From: Chitinophaga sp. CF118
GTDB lineage: Bacteria > Bacteroidota > Bacteroidia > Chitinophagales > Chitinophagaceae
Assembly: GCF_900112615.1 (NCBI RefSeq)
Contig: NZ_FOMK01000003.1
Coordinates: forward strand, 186,001 to 250,000
DNA length: 64,000 nt
Direction: 5' to 3'
The notes beneath the pieces are model-generated. The model saw only the letters and a list, made by a program, of their open reading frames with translations. It had not been told where the DNA came from and made no database searches. The first letter of the stretch is position 1. Each line of letters begins with the position of its first letter. A program made the translations under genes and the position numbers. Below, in pieces: positions 42,668 to 51,521 of this stretch.

Positions 42668-43825
42668 CTATTGGGTTACTATTATTTTTCTACCATCAAT
42701 TTTAAAATGCAGGCGACCTGTTAATTCCAGCATGGTCAACAACTTAGAAACAGGAACGTTTCTGGGCACAGACCCCATAAAATGTTGAGAAACTTCACTC
42801 TTGTATACTATTTCCGCATCATACCATCTGTTTATCTGCCTCATCACGGCAGGAATATCAGCATCATTAAAAGAAAACATACCATTTTTCCATGCAACCA
42901 CAGATGCTGTATCTATATCATCTATAATTTTAAATGTACCATCCGGTAATAATTGTTCCTGCTGACCTGGCATTAACAATTGATCATTATTTGTCCGGCT
43001 TACTTTCACTGCTCCTTCCAGGAGGGTTGTATTCATGGAAGGCTCATCTTCGTAAGCATTTATATTAAAACAGGTACCCAGTACTGTTATTTCCACATCT
43101 TTTACAATGACTTCAAACGGCATATTTTCATTCTTCGCTATTTCCATATATACTTCGCCGGTGATAGACACTTTACGCCTGTTACCAGTGAAGGCTGTAG
43201 GATAGGTGATAGATGATGCAGCGTTCAGCCATATCTTACTGCCGTCGGGTAAGGTAAGCCTGAATTGTCCGCCGAGGGGAGTAGTAAGCGTATTATAGCT
43301 GATCCCTGTTTCAGGTTCCTGCTGTAAATACTGCAATTGTCCTCTGTACTGACGGATAGCAGTATTACCCTGCCGCATAGCCTTTGTACCAGTACTGTCC
43401 AGTATAATAACAGTACCATCTGCCAGTGTCAGCATTGCTTTATCACTGCCTGGAACAATTTCCTCATCTGTTTTTCCCTTGCCTGCTATGGCCGGGGAGG
43501 TGCTGTTTGTTGTACTGAATTTATAAATAGCTACAGACAGCATTAAAAGAATTGCAGCCGCAGCCGCGGTATATCGCAGCCTGCGGCTAAAGAATGGTTT
43601 ACGTGATACCTGTCCGGCTTCAACGATTTTATCAAACAATGCTTTTGCTCTGCGCTGATCGGCCAAACCACTTATTTTTCCTTCCAGGAAACCATTATCT
43701 ATTATTTGTTCCAGTTCAGACTCATAATCCGTAGATTGAAGCATCTGAAAAAGCTGTGCTTTCTCAGACTCGCTGATTGAATCTGCCAGATATTTTTCAA
43801 GTAAGGCTCTAAACTTAAATTCCAT
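42668..43825 (-). CDS. FecR-family anti-sigma factor
   Basis: The 385-residue protein has a cytosolic N-terminus of about 80 residues (FRALLEKYLADSISESEKAQ), a membrane helix at about 85-103 (RYTAAAAAILLMLSVAIY), a FecR domain (about 170-275; TPLGGQFRLTLPDGSKIWLN, VSITGEVYMEIAKNENMPFE) and a C-terminal DUF4974 region (GMFSFNDADIPAVMRQINRW, KLLTMLELTGRLHFKIDGRK). It is encoded between the sigma gene (120 bases upstream) and the STN-type SusC (170 bases downstream), so it relays the SusC signal to that sigma factor. Confidence 0.92.
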   Translation of the reverse strand: MEFKFRALLEKYLADSISESEKAQLFQMLQSTDYESELEQIIDNGFLEGKISGLADQRRAKALFDKIVEAGQVSRKPFFSRRLRYTAAAAAILLMLSVAIYKFSTTNSTSPAIAGKGKTDEEIVPGSDKAMLTLADGTVIILDSTGTKAMRQGNTAIRQYRGQLQYLQQEPETGISYNTLTTPLGGQFRLTLPDGSKIWLNAASSITYPTAFTGNRRKVSITGEVYMEIAKNENMPFEVIVKDVEITVLGTCFNINAYEDEPSMNTTLLEGAVKVSRTNNDQLLMPGQQEQLLPDGTFKIIDDIDTASVVAWKNGMFSFNDADIPAVMRQINRWYDAEIVYKSEVSQHFMGSVPRNVPVSKLLTMLELTGRLHFKIDGRKIIVTQ

Positions 43826-43945
43826 ATTATCGGATAAATTAGGCAGTGATCTGGCTGATAACCAACTCCTCGGGCTATTTTACTACCTGCATATATCTAA
43901 AGACGCAAATAATTGCCTCAGGTATTGGTTGATCCTAAAAAAAAG

Positions 43946-44560
43946 TTAATTATTTTTTATGGAGATTAAAATAAGCCACCAGAGCAGGCTTGCCTTATTA
44001 GAATTCATAGATAACTGTGTCCTGATAGATTGAAGGGCTTTGGTCATATGACCTTTAATGGTTGATATGGAAATATCCAGCTCCCTGGATATTTGTTCCT
44101 GAGACATTCCTTCCTGCCGGCTCATCTTATAAACGCGCTGTTGCTGCACCGGAAGTTTTTCTATGGCTTCATCGACCAATATCTGGAACTCTTTTAAATC
44201 CAGTTGCTGATCAGGGGCCAGTACTTCTTCTGTCAATTCGTCACTCAGGTAGTCGTCAAAAGGAGCATGTACTATCTTTTTCCGGAGGGTACTGATTATT
44301 TCATTCCGGGCAACAATAAAGAGGTATGAATCAAATTTACGTACAGCGGTTAATTGCTGCCTGCTATTCCATAACTTCACAAAAACCTCCTGTACAGCAT
44401 CTTCTGCGTATAAAGGAGATTTCAGATAAGCCAGAGCCATAGAATAGATCCTGTCCCAGTAGTGGTCAAAAACTAACTTAAAAGCCACCCCATCATTTTG
44501 TGCGATCTGCAGGAGTAGTTTATGCTCATTTTCATTATTATATACAGGAGGATTATTCAC
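43946..44560 (-). CDS. ECF-family RNA polymerase sigma factor
   Basis: The 204-residue protein seems to start with GTG at 44560; the next ATG is too far inside region 2. Region 2 is AFKLVFDHYWDRIYSMALAYLKS...AEDAVQEVFVKLWNSR. Region 4 is IEKLPVQQQRVYKMSRQEGMSQEQISRELDISISTIKGHM. A hydrophobic tail (LLWWLILISI) is common in Bacteroidota PUL-type sigma factors. A TTG-N19-TAAATTTA arrangement upstream on the minus strand may be the promoter. It should control the susC operon together with the adjacent FecR. Confidence 0.9.
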   Translation of the reverse strand: MNNPPVYNNENEHKLLLQIAQNDGVAFKLVFDHYWDRIYSMALAYLKSPLYAEDAVQEVFVKLWNSRQQLTAVRKFDSYLFIVARNEIISTLRKKIVHAPFDDYLSDELTEEVLAPDQQLDLKEFQILVDEAIEKLPVQQQRVYKMSRQEGMSQEQISRELDISISTIKGHMTKALQSIRTQLSMNSNKASLLWWLILISIKNN

Positions 44561-44829
44561 GGATACCAGTCAATTCGTTATTTGTATAAATTTAACTAAA
44601 ATCATCAAATCATCAACCTGTTGATATAGCTACAAAAAGGCATAATATTGAATGCGGGTAACTTAAAAGAAACCCGCTGCTTTTACGACAAAATCTAAAT
44701 CGTAACTTATTAGTATCAAAACGCACTGTATCAGTGCAAAGAGTATAGCTTTTAATGGTACATATATATAGACGCAAAAATCTTTTCCAGGTACTGGTCA
44801 GTATAAAATATTTTTTAGTCCATTAAAAT

Positions 44830-45666
44830 TTAATCTACGGAGTTGATAAAATTATTGAACATCTTAATGTATTCCTGTTGCAGTTTACTATCAGCGTCCT
44901 CAAAGAAATAGCCATGAAAGCCTCTGTCCAGTTTATGTTCTGCTGTTCCCGGGATCTTTACATGCCGGGAGTCTGCAATGGCAATCAGCTTGTTTTTGTA
45001 AAATACCAATACTGTACGGTAAGCAGGTGAAGGATCATCTACGGAACTTTCGTAGTTGGCATATTCAAGGAATGGCTCATTAAAGCCGGTTGGCTGCAAC
45101 TGAAATTGTTTGATAAATGACTGCATTTCTGGCAGCATCCTGCTACTGTGTTGCAACAGATACTGGCTAAGCGCTGTTTCTATTACTGAACCAGCTTTAA
45201 TCTTACCGGCAGGAATAAACCCGTAGAATAACCCCGTCCTGGCGCCTCCTTTGGTTTGTCCTGTTGCTTGAAGGGGAATATCTGCCAGTGCTTCTCCTAC
45301 AATCTGTCCTTTTATAAGTAATGACTGCCCCTTTTTAAACAGCATAGCCTTTTCCTGTGCAGCACTGATCTCTGTTTCAACACCTGCCATTATCCAGCCA
45401 CCTTTGGCTACACCGGCATTCAGTAATATATTATCATGCAGGCGGGCTATCGGTTTCCCATTCACAGTATCCAGTAATGTTACCGTACCATTTAATCTTT
45501 CTGCAATTACTTTTTCAGGTAAAGCGCTTTCTGCCTGTTTAACAGGAGCTGGTGTTGTAACGCTTTTTTCAACAGTGACGCTATCTGTATGATGTTTCTG
45601 TTCCCTGACATTTTCTACGCAGCTGGTAGCAATAAGCACCGGGAAAAGATAAAATAGTTTATGCAT
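44830..45666 (-). CDS. Lipoprotein of unknown function
   Basis: The 278-residue protein has a lipoprotein signal MHKLFYLFPVLIATSC (Cys16) followed by a Ser/Thr/Pro-rich linker (HTDSVTVEKSVTTPAPVKQA). Two beta-rich parts follow: an SH3-like segment (NGTVTLLDTVNGKPIARLHD) and a C-terminal domain with YRTVLVFYKNKLIAIADSRH. I do not recognise a family. It is the last gene, 47 bases after a LytTR regulator, in what seems to be one unit with the kinase and the duplicated beta protein. It may be an output or accessory factor of that system. Confidence 0.65.
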   Translation of the reverse strand: MHKLFYLFPVLIATSCVENVREQKHHTDSVTVEKSVTTPAPVKQAESALPEKVIAERLNGTVTLLDTVNGKPIARLHDNILLNAGVAKGGWIMAGVETEISAAQEKAMLFKKGQSLLIKGQIVGEALADIPLQATGQTKGGARTGLFYGFIPAGKIKAGSVIETALSQYLLQHSSRMLPEMQSFIKQFQLQPTGFNEPFLEYANYESSVDDPSPAYRTVLVFYKNKLIAIADSRHVKIPGTAEHKLDRGFHGYFFEDADSKLQQEYIKMFNNFINSVD

Positions 45667-45712
45667 GACTGATAAGGTAAGGGTGTAAATGTAAGTTGAA
45701 AAAGTGGTAATG

Positions 45713-46414
45713 TTATTTCAATACCTTATAGGCCACCAGTAAGTCATCAATGTACCCGCGACTGATAGCCAGTGTTTGCCCGTCTTTCAGAAATAACTCT
45801 TGCTCATAAATATTAATACGCACCACCTCCCGGATATTGACAATCGTATTACGGTGAATCCTTGGAAAGAGAAGTGGAGGCAAGTGTCTGATTAATTCCT
45901 TTAATGGCAGCTGTACCAGGAATTTTCCCTGATGACAGATAATCCGGCTGTATTTCCCTTCCACCTCAATATACCTGATAGTATCCATCGCTACCTGCGA
46001 TAGTATATTACCGTTTTTAACGAAAAGAATATTATTATTTAACGGAGGTTGTACAGGTGTCGCTTTTTCAACAGCCAGCTCAATTGCATACTTTAGTTCC
46101 AGTGGATTATAGGGCTTTAAAAGGTAACTACAGGGAATCGCCATCCTTGCAAGCTGGAAAGTAGTGGTATCGTCATGGCTGGTAAGGAAAACAAAAGGGA
46201 GCCGTTTGTTAATCTGGGTGGCGAAAACAATGCCATCAGGTTTTCCATTCAGGTAAATATCAATAATACATATGTCCGGCGTAAAAGTAATCAGACTGTC
46301 ATGCGCGGCTTGCAAAGAAGCAGTAACAGTAACATCTGTATAACCGTACTGTTGTAAGATCTGGAGCAGATAAGCGGCTTCATCAGGCTGATCTTCTACA
46401 ATAAGCACTTTCAT
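45713..46414 (-). CDS. LytTR-family response regulator
   Basis: The 233-residue protein has a receiver domain (1-120; LIVEDQPDEAAYLL, phospho-acceptor Asp52 in ICIIDIYLNG, VFLTSH, LLKPYNP) and a LytTR DNA-binding domain (about 130-233; DTIRYIEVEGKYSRIICHQG, LFPRIHRNTIVNIREVVRI). The kinase gene overlaps it by 4 bases (ATGA), so the pair is translationally coupled. LytTR regulators bind direct repeats upstream of their targets; no such site is identified here. Confidence 0.92.
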   Translation of the reverse strand: MKVLIVEDQPDEAAYLLQILQQYGYTDVTVTASLQAAHDSLITFTPDICIIDIYLNGKPDGIVFATQINKRLPFVFLTSHDDTTTFQLARMAIPCSYLLKPYNPLELKYAIELAVEKATPVQPPLNNNILFVKNGNILSQVAMDTIRYIEVEGKYSRIICHQGKFLVQLPLKELIRHLPPLLFPRIHRNTIVNIREVVRINIYEQELFLKDGQTLAISRGYIDDLLVAYKVLK

Positions 46415-48105
46415 GAGGGTAATAATAAATGTAGCGTAATCCGGGTACCATTGTTGTCGCTGTCAATATGAAGGGTACCGCCATTCTTCTCCGCCATCTG
46501 CCGGGATAACCATAGCCCGATGCCTGAACTGTGCCGCAGGTTATGCTGTATCGCATGTAAGGTAGCTGCATCCATACCTGCACCTGAATCAGCTACCGTT
46601 ATCTGGCAGGTATTCTCAAGGATTGCAGCAGATATAGAAACGTGCCCCTCAGCAGGCGTATATTTAATAGCATTATCCAGCAAATTGCGCAGGATGATTT
46701 TTACCGTATTGCTGTCTGCAAAAAAGTATAACCCTGCAGGTGTTTCATTCCTGATAGTAATATTTCTGGTTGCCGCTACGGGGATATAATCATAACATAC
46801 CTGTTCTGTGATAGCCTGCAGATGCAGCACTTCCTGGTGCAGTACAAGGCGGCCGGTTTGGCCCAGCGCCCAGTGCAGCAGATTGTTCAGTAACATATGT
46901 GTACTGTTGGAAATAGTTTCTATCTTTTCCGATAATGCCAGCGCCTGCGTAATACGATTTTCTGTCAACGCCGTTTTCAGATAATGAAGATTGATTTTCA
47001 GATTAGCTACCGGTGAACGGAGATCATGGGCTACAATAGAAAACAGCTGATCTTTCGTCTGGTTCAGTTCTGCAAGCGTGTTTTTCTGTCTTGTTTTCTG
47101 ACGGTAAGCAAAATAGATTAGTCCCGCAGAGGTAAGAAAGAATATTGCCAGCAGCAGAAATGTATTGCGCTGCCATCTTCTTTTTTCCAGTTCCGCACGT
47201 TGCCGTATTGCACTTTCCTGCAGTAGTTTTACTGCCAGTTTCTTTTCCTGTTCTGCCGTAGCAAAAATCTTATCCCGGTTCCAGATAGTATCTACAGTGG
47301 CTTCATAAAGTTTCCTATAGGAGAGGGCGTTCGTATATTTTTTCGCATCTTCTGCTATCTGTGCCATATTCAGATAAATATCCCTGATTATTTCATGATC
47401 ATGTGAACGGAGGGCAAAGAATAGTGCTTTGTTAAAATAGGCGGCAGCCTCTTTGTCCTTATATTGATTATAATACCAGTTGGCCATATTCATATAAGTT
47501 TGGGCAAGACCGGTGGTATCTTTTATGCGTACGGAAATAACAAGGCTTTTCTCATAATAGGGCCATGCTTCTTTATACCTTTCCATATGTAACAGGCAGG
47601 TAGCGGTATTACTGTATATTGTTTTTAGTATATAAGGGTCGGCTCCTGCTGCAAAGCGTGACTGCCAGTCATTAAAATGCTGTAATGCTGCCTGGAAATT
47701 ACTTTGCTGGAGATATATTTCAGCCATATTAGCGGTGGTAGCAGCTGCAATATCCTTGTCATGGGTATGTATACTATTATACACTGTAAGTGCCTGTTCA
47801 TTGACACTTTTATAATAGAGTATCCTGGCTTTGATGAAAAGAGATGCTACCATCAGCAAACTATCTTGCAATGGGTTGCAGGTGGCAATTGTCTGCAGTG
47901 CATATGCATAGGCAGAATCTGTTTCACTGCTGGCAAGTGTGATATGACAACGGTGAAAACTTTCGGAAGCAGCAGAAGCTGTAACGGGAGAACACACAGG
48001 ACATAGCGACAGCAGTTTTTTGCTGATGTTATCAGAAAGATGCCATGACTGCGCGGTGGCTGTAAAAGAAGCGCCGCAAAGGATAATTATAATAAGATAA
48101 CGCAT
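46411..48105 (-). CDS. TPR-containing sensor histidine kinase
   Basis: The 564-residue protein has a signal peptide (1-19) and a periplasmic region of tetratricopeptide-like repeats (about 60-295; AEIYLQQSNFQAALQHFNDW, AQTYMNMANWYYNQYKDKEA). One membrane helix is at about 313-333. A HisKA domain carries His360 in FSIVAHDLRSPVANLKIN, followed by HATPase_c (N box ILRNLLDNAIKYTP, G1 VADSGAGM, G2 SSGIGLWLSRQMAEKNGG). This TPR-HK plus LytTR pairing is common in Bacteroidota. It starts 6 bases after the stop of the duplicated beta protein gene, so that protein is encoded on the same mRNA. Confidence 0.9.
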   Translation of the reverse strand: MRYLIIIILCGASFTATAQSWHLSDNISKKLLSLCPVCSPVTASAASESFHRCHITLASSETDSAYAYALQTIATCNPLQDSLLMVASLFIKARILYYKSVNEQALTVYNSIHTHDKDIAAATTANMAEIYLQQSNFQAALQHFNDWQSRFAAGADPYILKTIYSNTATCLLHMERYKEAWPYYEKSLVISVRIKDTTGLAQTYMNMANWYYNQYKDKEAAAYFNKALFFALRSHDHEIIRDIYLNMAQIAEDAKKYTNALSYRKLYEATVDTIWNRDKIFATAEQEKKLAVKLLQESAIRQRAELEKRRWQRNTFLLLAIFFLTSAGLIYFAYRQKTRQKNTLAELNQTKDQLFSIVAHDLRSPVANLKINLHYLKTALTENRITQALALSEKIETISNSTHMLLNNLLHWALGQTGRLVLHQEVLHLQAITEQVCYDYIPVAATRNITIRNETPAGLYFFADSNTVKIILRNLLDNAIKYTPAEGHVSISAAILENTCQITVADSGAGMDAATLHAIQHNLRHSSGIGLWLSRQMAEKNGGTLHIDSDNNGTRITLHLLLPS

Positions 48106-48111
48106 AACAGA

Positions 48112-49056
48112 TCAGGAACGCTGAACGGAAGTAACGGTGCCTCTTGTGGTAACTGGATCGCCTATACTGTAACATACTCTCACCAGTTGTGCAGTAGGGT
48201 CTGTATAACTGGTTTGTATCTTCCACACACTATATTCTCCGAATCGCTTTGACGGAAAAAGTGCCGCTGTAGCATAAGTGATGCTGATCGTTCTGATAGC
48301 AACCTTTATATTATTGGATGGGTCTTCTCCTTCAATTGGAAGTACGATGGCAGGAGTGCCTACAGCAGGAATAAGCGTGACTGTTGAAGGCTCATATTCT
48401 GCAGGTAGAAACGCGTAAATAGTGAGGTTGATTTCGTTGTCTGCCACGGGATTGTTAAAGATTACCAGCGGTTCCAGGGGAGGGAATTGCATTCCGGTAT
48501 GTACAATCTCCGATGTTGCATCCAGTACCTGCCTGTCTCCTAAAAAGAAAGGGTAGATTCTTTTGGGGATAGTAAAGACACTGGACTCAACCAACTTCCC
48601 GTTTGTTATCAGGTTTAGCAGGATAGCCTCTGCTTTTTCCATTGGGGCAAAGTCACTGAAGAAAACAGCGTAAGTAACATTGATTTCCCATAAGGAGTAA
48701 GTAGCCTGCTGTTCCTGTGTGGAAGGATAGTTCAGGGAAAGTACCCTGGTAAGCAGGGTAGTGGGTGCGCCGCCATCACCTGTAGTCACTTCCCGGTTAA
48801 CCAGTTCTGTATCAAATACAGGATTGTCAGGTACATAATTATCGGGGAAATAACCATAGATAACAAGGTTAAAGGCGTATGCATATTCAGACTGGTAAAA
48901 GGAAAGGAAAACCTTATGATCAGGTATATCAGATATACCTGAATCAATAATACGTTTACTGCATATCACTTTTACATCGCCAGACTGGTAAATATTTGAA
49001 TCGATGTAATCATTACCGGATGCGGGTAACAAAGAGGAATCAGGAACTGGGTACAT
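48112..49056 (-). CDS. Internally duplicated beta-rich protein of unknown function
   Basis: The 314-residue protein lacks a signal peptide and a recognised family. It contains two related halves: FLSFYQSEYAYAFNLVIYGY...TRVLSLNYPSTQ...YSLWEINVTYAVFF and LVIFNNPVADNEINLTIYAF...IRTISITYATA...YSVWKIQTSYTD. Both look like beta-sandwich domains of about 120 residues. A -7 element CAAATGTA (49075-49082, read on the minus strand as TACATTTG) lies just before the start, so it has its own promoter. The kinase gene follows at 6 bases. It may bind a ligand, assist the upstream MACPF-like unit, or be a substrate of the same regulatory system. Confidence 0.65.
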   Translation of the reverse strand: MYPVPDSSLLPASGNDYIDSNIYQSGDVKVICSKRIIDSGISDIPDHKVFLSFYQSEYAYAFNLVIYGYFPDNYVPDNPVFDTELVNREVTTGDGGAPTTLLTRVLSLNYPSTQEQQATYSLWEINVTYAVFFSDFAPMEKAEAILLNLITNGKLVESSVFTIPKRIYPFFLGDRQVLDATSEIVHTGMQFPPLEPLVIFNNPVADNEINLTIYAFLPAEYEPSTVTLIPAVGTPAIVLPIEGEDPSNNIKVAIRTISITYATAALFPSKRFGEYSVWKIQTSYTDPTAQLVRVCYSIGDPVTTRGTVTSVQRS

Positions 49057-49074
49057 AAATCATGATTAATGATT

Positions 49075-49082
49075 CAAATGTA
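49075..49082 (-). promoter_or_regulatory. Bacteroidota -7 element for the duplicated-beta-protein/kinase operon
   Basis: On the minus strand it reads TACATTTG, an exact TAnnTTTG match, 18 bases before the start codon at 49056. The terminator at 49116-49147 directly upstream separates this unit from the previous one. Confidence 0.5.
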
Positions 49083-49115
49083 AATAATATCCCTGATTAG
49101 CGCTGTAATAAAAAA

Positions 49116-49147
49116 GAGGGCGGCTCAATTATTTTTGAGCCGCCCTC
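49116..49147 (-). terminator. Terminator of the MACPF-like unit
   Basis: A perfect 13-pair stem (GAGGGCGGCTCAA / TTGAGCCGCCCTC) with a 6-base loop is followed on the minus strand by TTTTTTATT. It lies 17 bases after the stop of the 181-residue gene. Confidence 0.85.
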
Positions 49148-49163
49148 ACTGATCATTAAAAAT

Positions 49164-49709
49164 TTATTCCGGCCATATTGTGCCATCCTGATCATCACTT
49201 ATCCAGGGCTTCCCATTACAACTGGTACCCGGATGAGCAGCCAGACAGGCTTTAATCCAAAGGTTACCTACAGCATGACTCAATACCTTTTTAGGACTGC
49301 AATAGGTAGTATCAGTATTATCCTCATATAACTGATAAGCCGGATACTTTACCTTTTCTTCTTCATCACTAAATTCAGGAACTTGTGCTGCATACATTGG
49401 AATATATGCTTCAAAAACATCTTCCAGAAAACATCTTACAGTCACAATGCCATTACCCTGAGCAAGGCCCCATTCATTAGGAGTTAAACTTGTAAGCGTC
49501 CAGGAATTTGTATGAGCTGAGTAGGTCAGGTCTGCATGCGCATAACCACCCCTGGTGCTAACAACTATCCTGAATGTATAGTCATTATTAATAATGAGGT
49601 TTACGCTACGTTCGAAATTGGGTTGCAACGTAAATGAATCACCATTACTGATCATCCAATCCTGTTTGGAACGCGATCTGTTCACCCATCTTAAATTGAA
49701 ATTCGGCAT
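49164..49709 (-). CDS. Beta-rich protein of unknown function, partner of the MACPF-like gene
   Basis: No family is recognised for this 181-residue protein, which has no signal peptide. It is Trp/Tyr-rich with alternating beta pattern (FNLRWVNRSRSKQDWMISNG, LIINNDYTFRIVVSTRGGYA, SWTLTSLTPNEWG). Four cysteines lie in the second half (one in VRCFLED, three in the C-terminal tail near TYCSP, KACLA and TSCNG). It follows the MACPF-like gene by 51 bases and ends at a strong terminator, so the two form a unit. A role as a membrane- or receptor-binding partner, as in two-component pore-forming systems, is only a contextual guess. Confidence 0.6.
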   Translation of the reverse strand: MPNFNLRWVNRSRSKQDWMISNGDSFTLQPNFERSVNLIINNDYTFRIVVSTRGGYAHADLTYSAHTNSWTLTSLTPNEWGLAQGNGIVTVRCFLEDVFEAYIPMYAAQVPEFSDEEEKVKYPAYQLYEDNTDTTYCSPKKVLSHAVGNLWIKACLAAHPGTSCNGKPWISDDQDGTIWPE

Positions 49710-49760
49710 AATTATAAAGTTTTAAAGTTGTTAATAAATTTGTCTGATAAAAAAATATTA

Positions 49761-51236
49761 CTAAAACAATGATGCTGGTATTAAAGATGCATCAACATAC
49801 CACACTGTCAGTGTATTATCAAAGCCCCTGGAAAGTTCTGATACTGCTGTGATTTTGGCTGCGTTATTAAGAAGAATATGACTCATATTATTATTTTGCT
49901 GTTCCAGATACCATGTGCCATCAGTTCCGTCTGTCCATACCGCATGTAGTTCCCACTGAATGATGATGCCATTGTCCGGGGCTATATAGAAAGTATGATA
50001 CTTATGGCCAACATGACCTGTTTCCTTAAAGTTCTGGGAAACATACTGGATTTTAAATGCAGGGTCGTTAGCTTTATTCGGATAATTTGTAGAACCATAA
50101 AGCTGTGTGCCTGATTCGCTTTGGCCAATGGCAGGTTCTCCTGGCTGCAGGCTCTTTATACGCTTAATGAAAACAACGCGTTGGTAAAGGTTCTGCAATG
50201 TGCTTAAAAGTTGTGTTACTTCACTATACAGTGTAGCGCGCAGGCTGTCATTGGTAACAAGTTCCTGTGCACTGAAACGTACCTGTTTCACAAGGCTGGT
50301 TACCTGTACTTCATAAATGTATTGCCATTCATCCGGCAAAGAAGCCCATGAAATATCCAGCATGTAAGCATTGAGATAGATATCTGATACAGCACTGAAT
50401 ATAGAAGGATCGATATTTAATGTTGTAGGAATACGGGAATCAACAATGCTGTAGTGAATCATTTCAGTTAGTACCTCTATCGGGGCCATATGCGCAGTAA
50501 ACCACGTTAATGCTTCTGAAACGGTAGAGATATCCCACTTGCCGGAAGGTGGATTTCCTGAATATCCCTGCATATTCAATGTCATATTTACACTGGCATT
50601 GCTTTGCTTAATCGCTTCCTGAAACGCAGTATTTCCTTTTGCCGTGAATATTTCAGGTACATCTGCCCCGATGCTTGCTTCCAGTTTCTGTAAATCACTT
50701 TCAGACGTAGTATGCAGTGTGAATATGGCTCTGAAGTATGCGCATTTTTTGCTGCCTGAAATCAGGTAGTCACCGTATATATTGCGGAAGGTTGCAAAAT
50801 CTCCTTTATCTACCAATGCTCTTGCCTGCTCTGTTAGTGTGATGGAGGTACCTGGATAAGAAACCGTATCATAACCGTTGGAGGATGACTCAAATGTGGC
50901 AATGACAGTCATATATAATTCCGACTGTTTTATTTCTGTCAGATATGAGGTAGAGGCAGAGACAGTCATACCATCCATATTATAACTTCCATCTGCCGAT
51001 GCTGAAATCTGCTTTTCTACATCGCTGCTGGAAGTGATGCTGGAATAGGTGGTGATGCTGCTTTGTCCTGTTGCCGGTTTTACAGCGGGTATTACAACTG
51101 CGGTACCTGCGAGGTTACCTGTAACCGCATTCACGCCTTTCCCGAATGCATATTCTGGCAGCCATGGTTGTCCGGCAATGTCAGTAGCCAGGGTGGTAAC
51201 TCCGTTGTTACCTTCAGCTTTTAATGTTTTGAACAT
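49761..51236 (-). CDS. Possible MACPF (perforin-like) domain protein
   Basis: The 491-residue protein has no signal peptide. Residues about 65-260 follow the MACPF layout. A Ser/Thr-rich amphipathic stretch (SASADGSYNMDGMTVSASTS) and FESSSNGYDT come first. Then DKGDFATFRNIYGDYLISGS...AYFRAIFTLHTTSESD resembles the Y-G-x-[HY]-[FY]-[IV]-x-G signature and the strand after it, and a second amphipathic stretch follows (KQSNASVNMTLNMQGYSGNP). The signature glycine pair is not conserved (SKKCAYF). A helical linker is at 330-375, and a C-terminal beta domain (GIIIQWELHAVWTDGTDGTW) could bind a ligand. MACPF proteins form membrane pores; without a secretion signal, release would need lysis or a non-Sec route. 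The assignment is tentative. Confidence 0.5.
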   Translation of the reverse strand: MFKTLKAEGNNGVTTLATDIAGQPWLPEYAFGKGVNAVTGNLAGTAVVIPAVKPATGQSSITTYSSITSSSDVEKQISASADGSYNMDGMTVSASTSYLTEIKQSELYMTVIATFESSSNGYDTVSYPGTSITLTEQARALVDKGDFATFRNIYGDYLISGSKKCAYFRAIFTLHTTSESDLQKLEASIGADVPEIFTAKGNTAFQEAIKQSNASVNMTLNMQGYSGNPPSGKWDISTVSEALTWFTAHMAPIEVLTEMIHYSIVDSRIPTTLNIDPSIFSAVSDIYLNAYMLDISWASLPDEWQYIYEVQVTSLVKQVRFSAQELVTNDSLRATLYSEVTQLLSTLQNLYQRVVFIKRIKSLQPGEPAIGQSESGTQLYGSTNYPNKANDPAFKIQYVSQNFKETGHVGHKYHTFYIAPDNGIIIQWELHAVWTDGTDGTWYLEQQNNNMSHILLNNAAKITAVSELSRGFDNTLTVWYVDASLIPASLF

Positions 51237-51429
51237 CTTATTTGATTTAGAAAATTAGTTGCCTACTCTGATCATGGTTTTTCGGCGTCCACCTTCGCAT
51301 TGAAGCTTCATGCTGGTGTAAAAGTAGGAGCAGGTAAGGGGCGTTTGGGGGCAAATGGCATAAAGCCTGGTTTTCCGGGAATAAGACCCTGGATTTGAGG
51401 TATAAGATAACAGACAACAGGAATAAAGA

Positions 51430-51470
51430 AAGTGGATATCCACTTCATTAAGATATTTAGGATATCTTAA
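51430..51470. promoter_or_regulatory. Two adjacent palindromes upstream of the AraC/HMA regulator
   Basis: AAGTGGATATCCACTT (51430-51445) is a perfect 16-base palindrome. Two bases later TTAAGATAT (51448-51456) and ATATCTTAA (51462-51470) form a perfect 9-base inverted repeat. Both lie 26-66 bases upstream of the TAACTTTG element and between the divergent MACPF-like and AraC genes. They look like operators for a dimeric regulator. Confidence 0.6.
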
Positions 51471-51495
51471 ATAGTAATAACTTGATCTTATCCCC

Positions 51496-51503
51496 TAACT
51501 TTG
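51496..51503 (+). promoter_or_regulatory. Bacteroidota -7 element for the AraC/HMA gene
   Basis: TAACTTTG is an exact TAnnTTTG match, 18 bases before the ATG at 51522. No TTG is at the usual -33 spacing. Confidence 0.55.
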
Positions 51504-51521
51504 TAAATTCAATCAATAGCA

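Noticed and set aside
51255..51443. Minus-strand 62-codon frame between the MACPF-like and AraC genes
   Set aside because: Cysteine-rich without pattern; it runs over the palindromes and has no start signal or family features.
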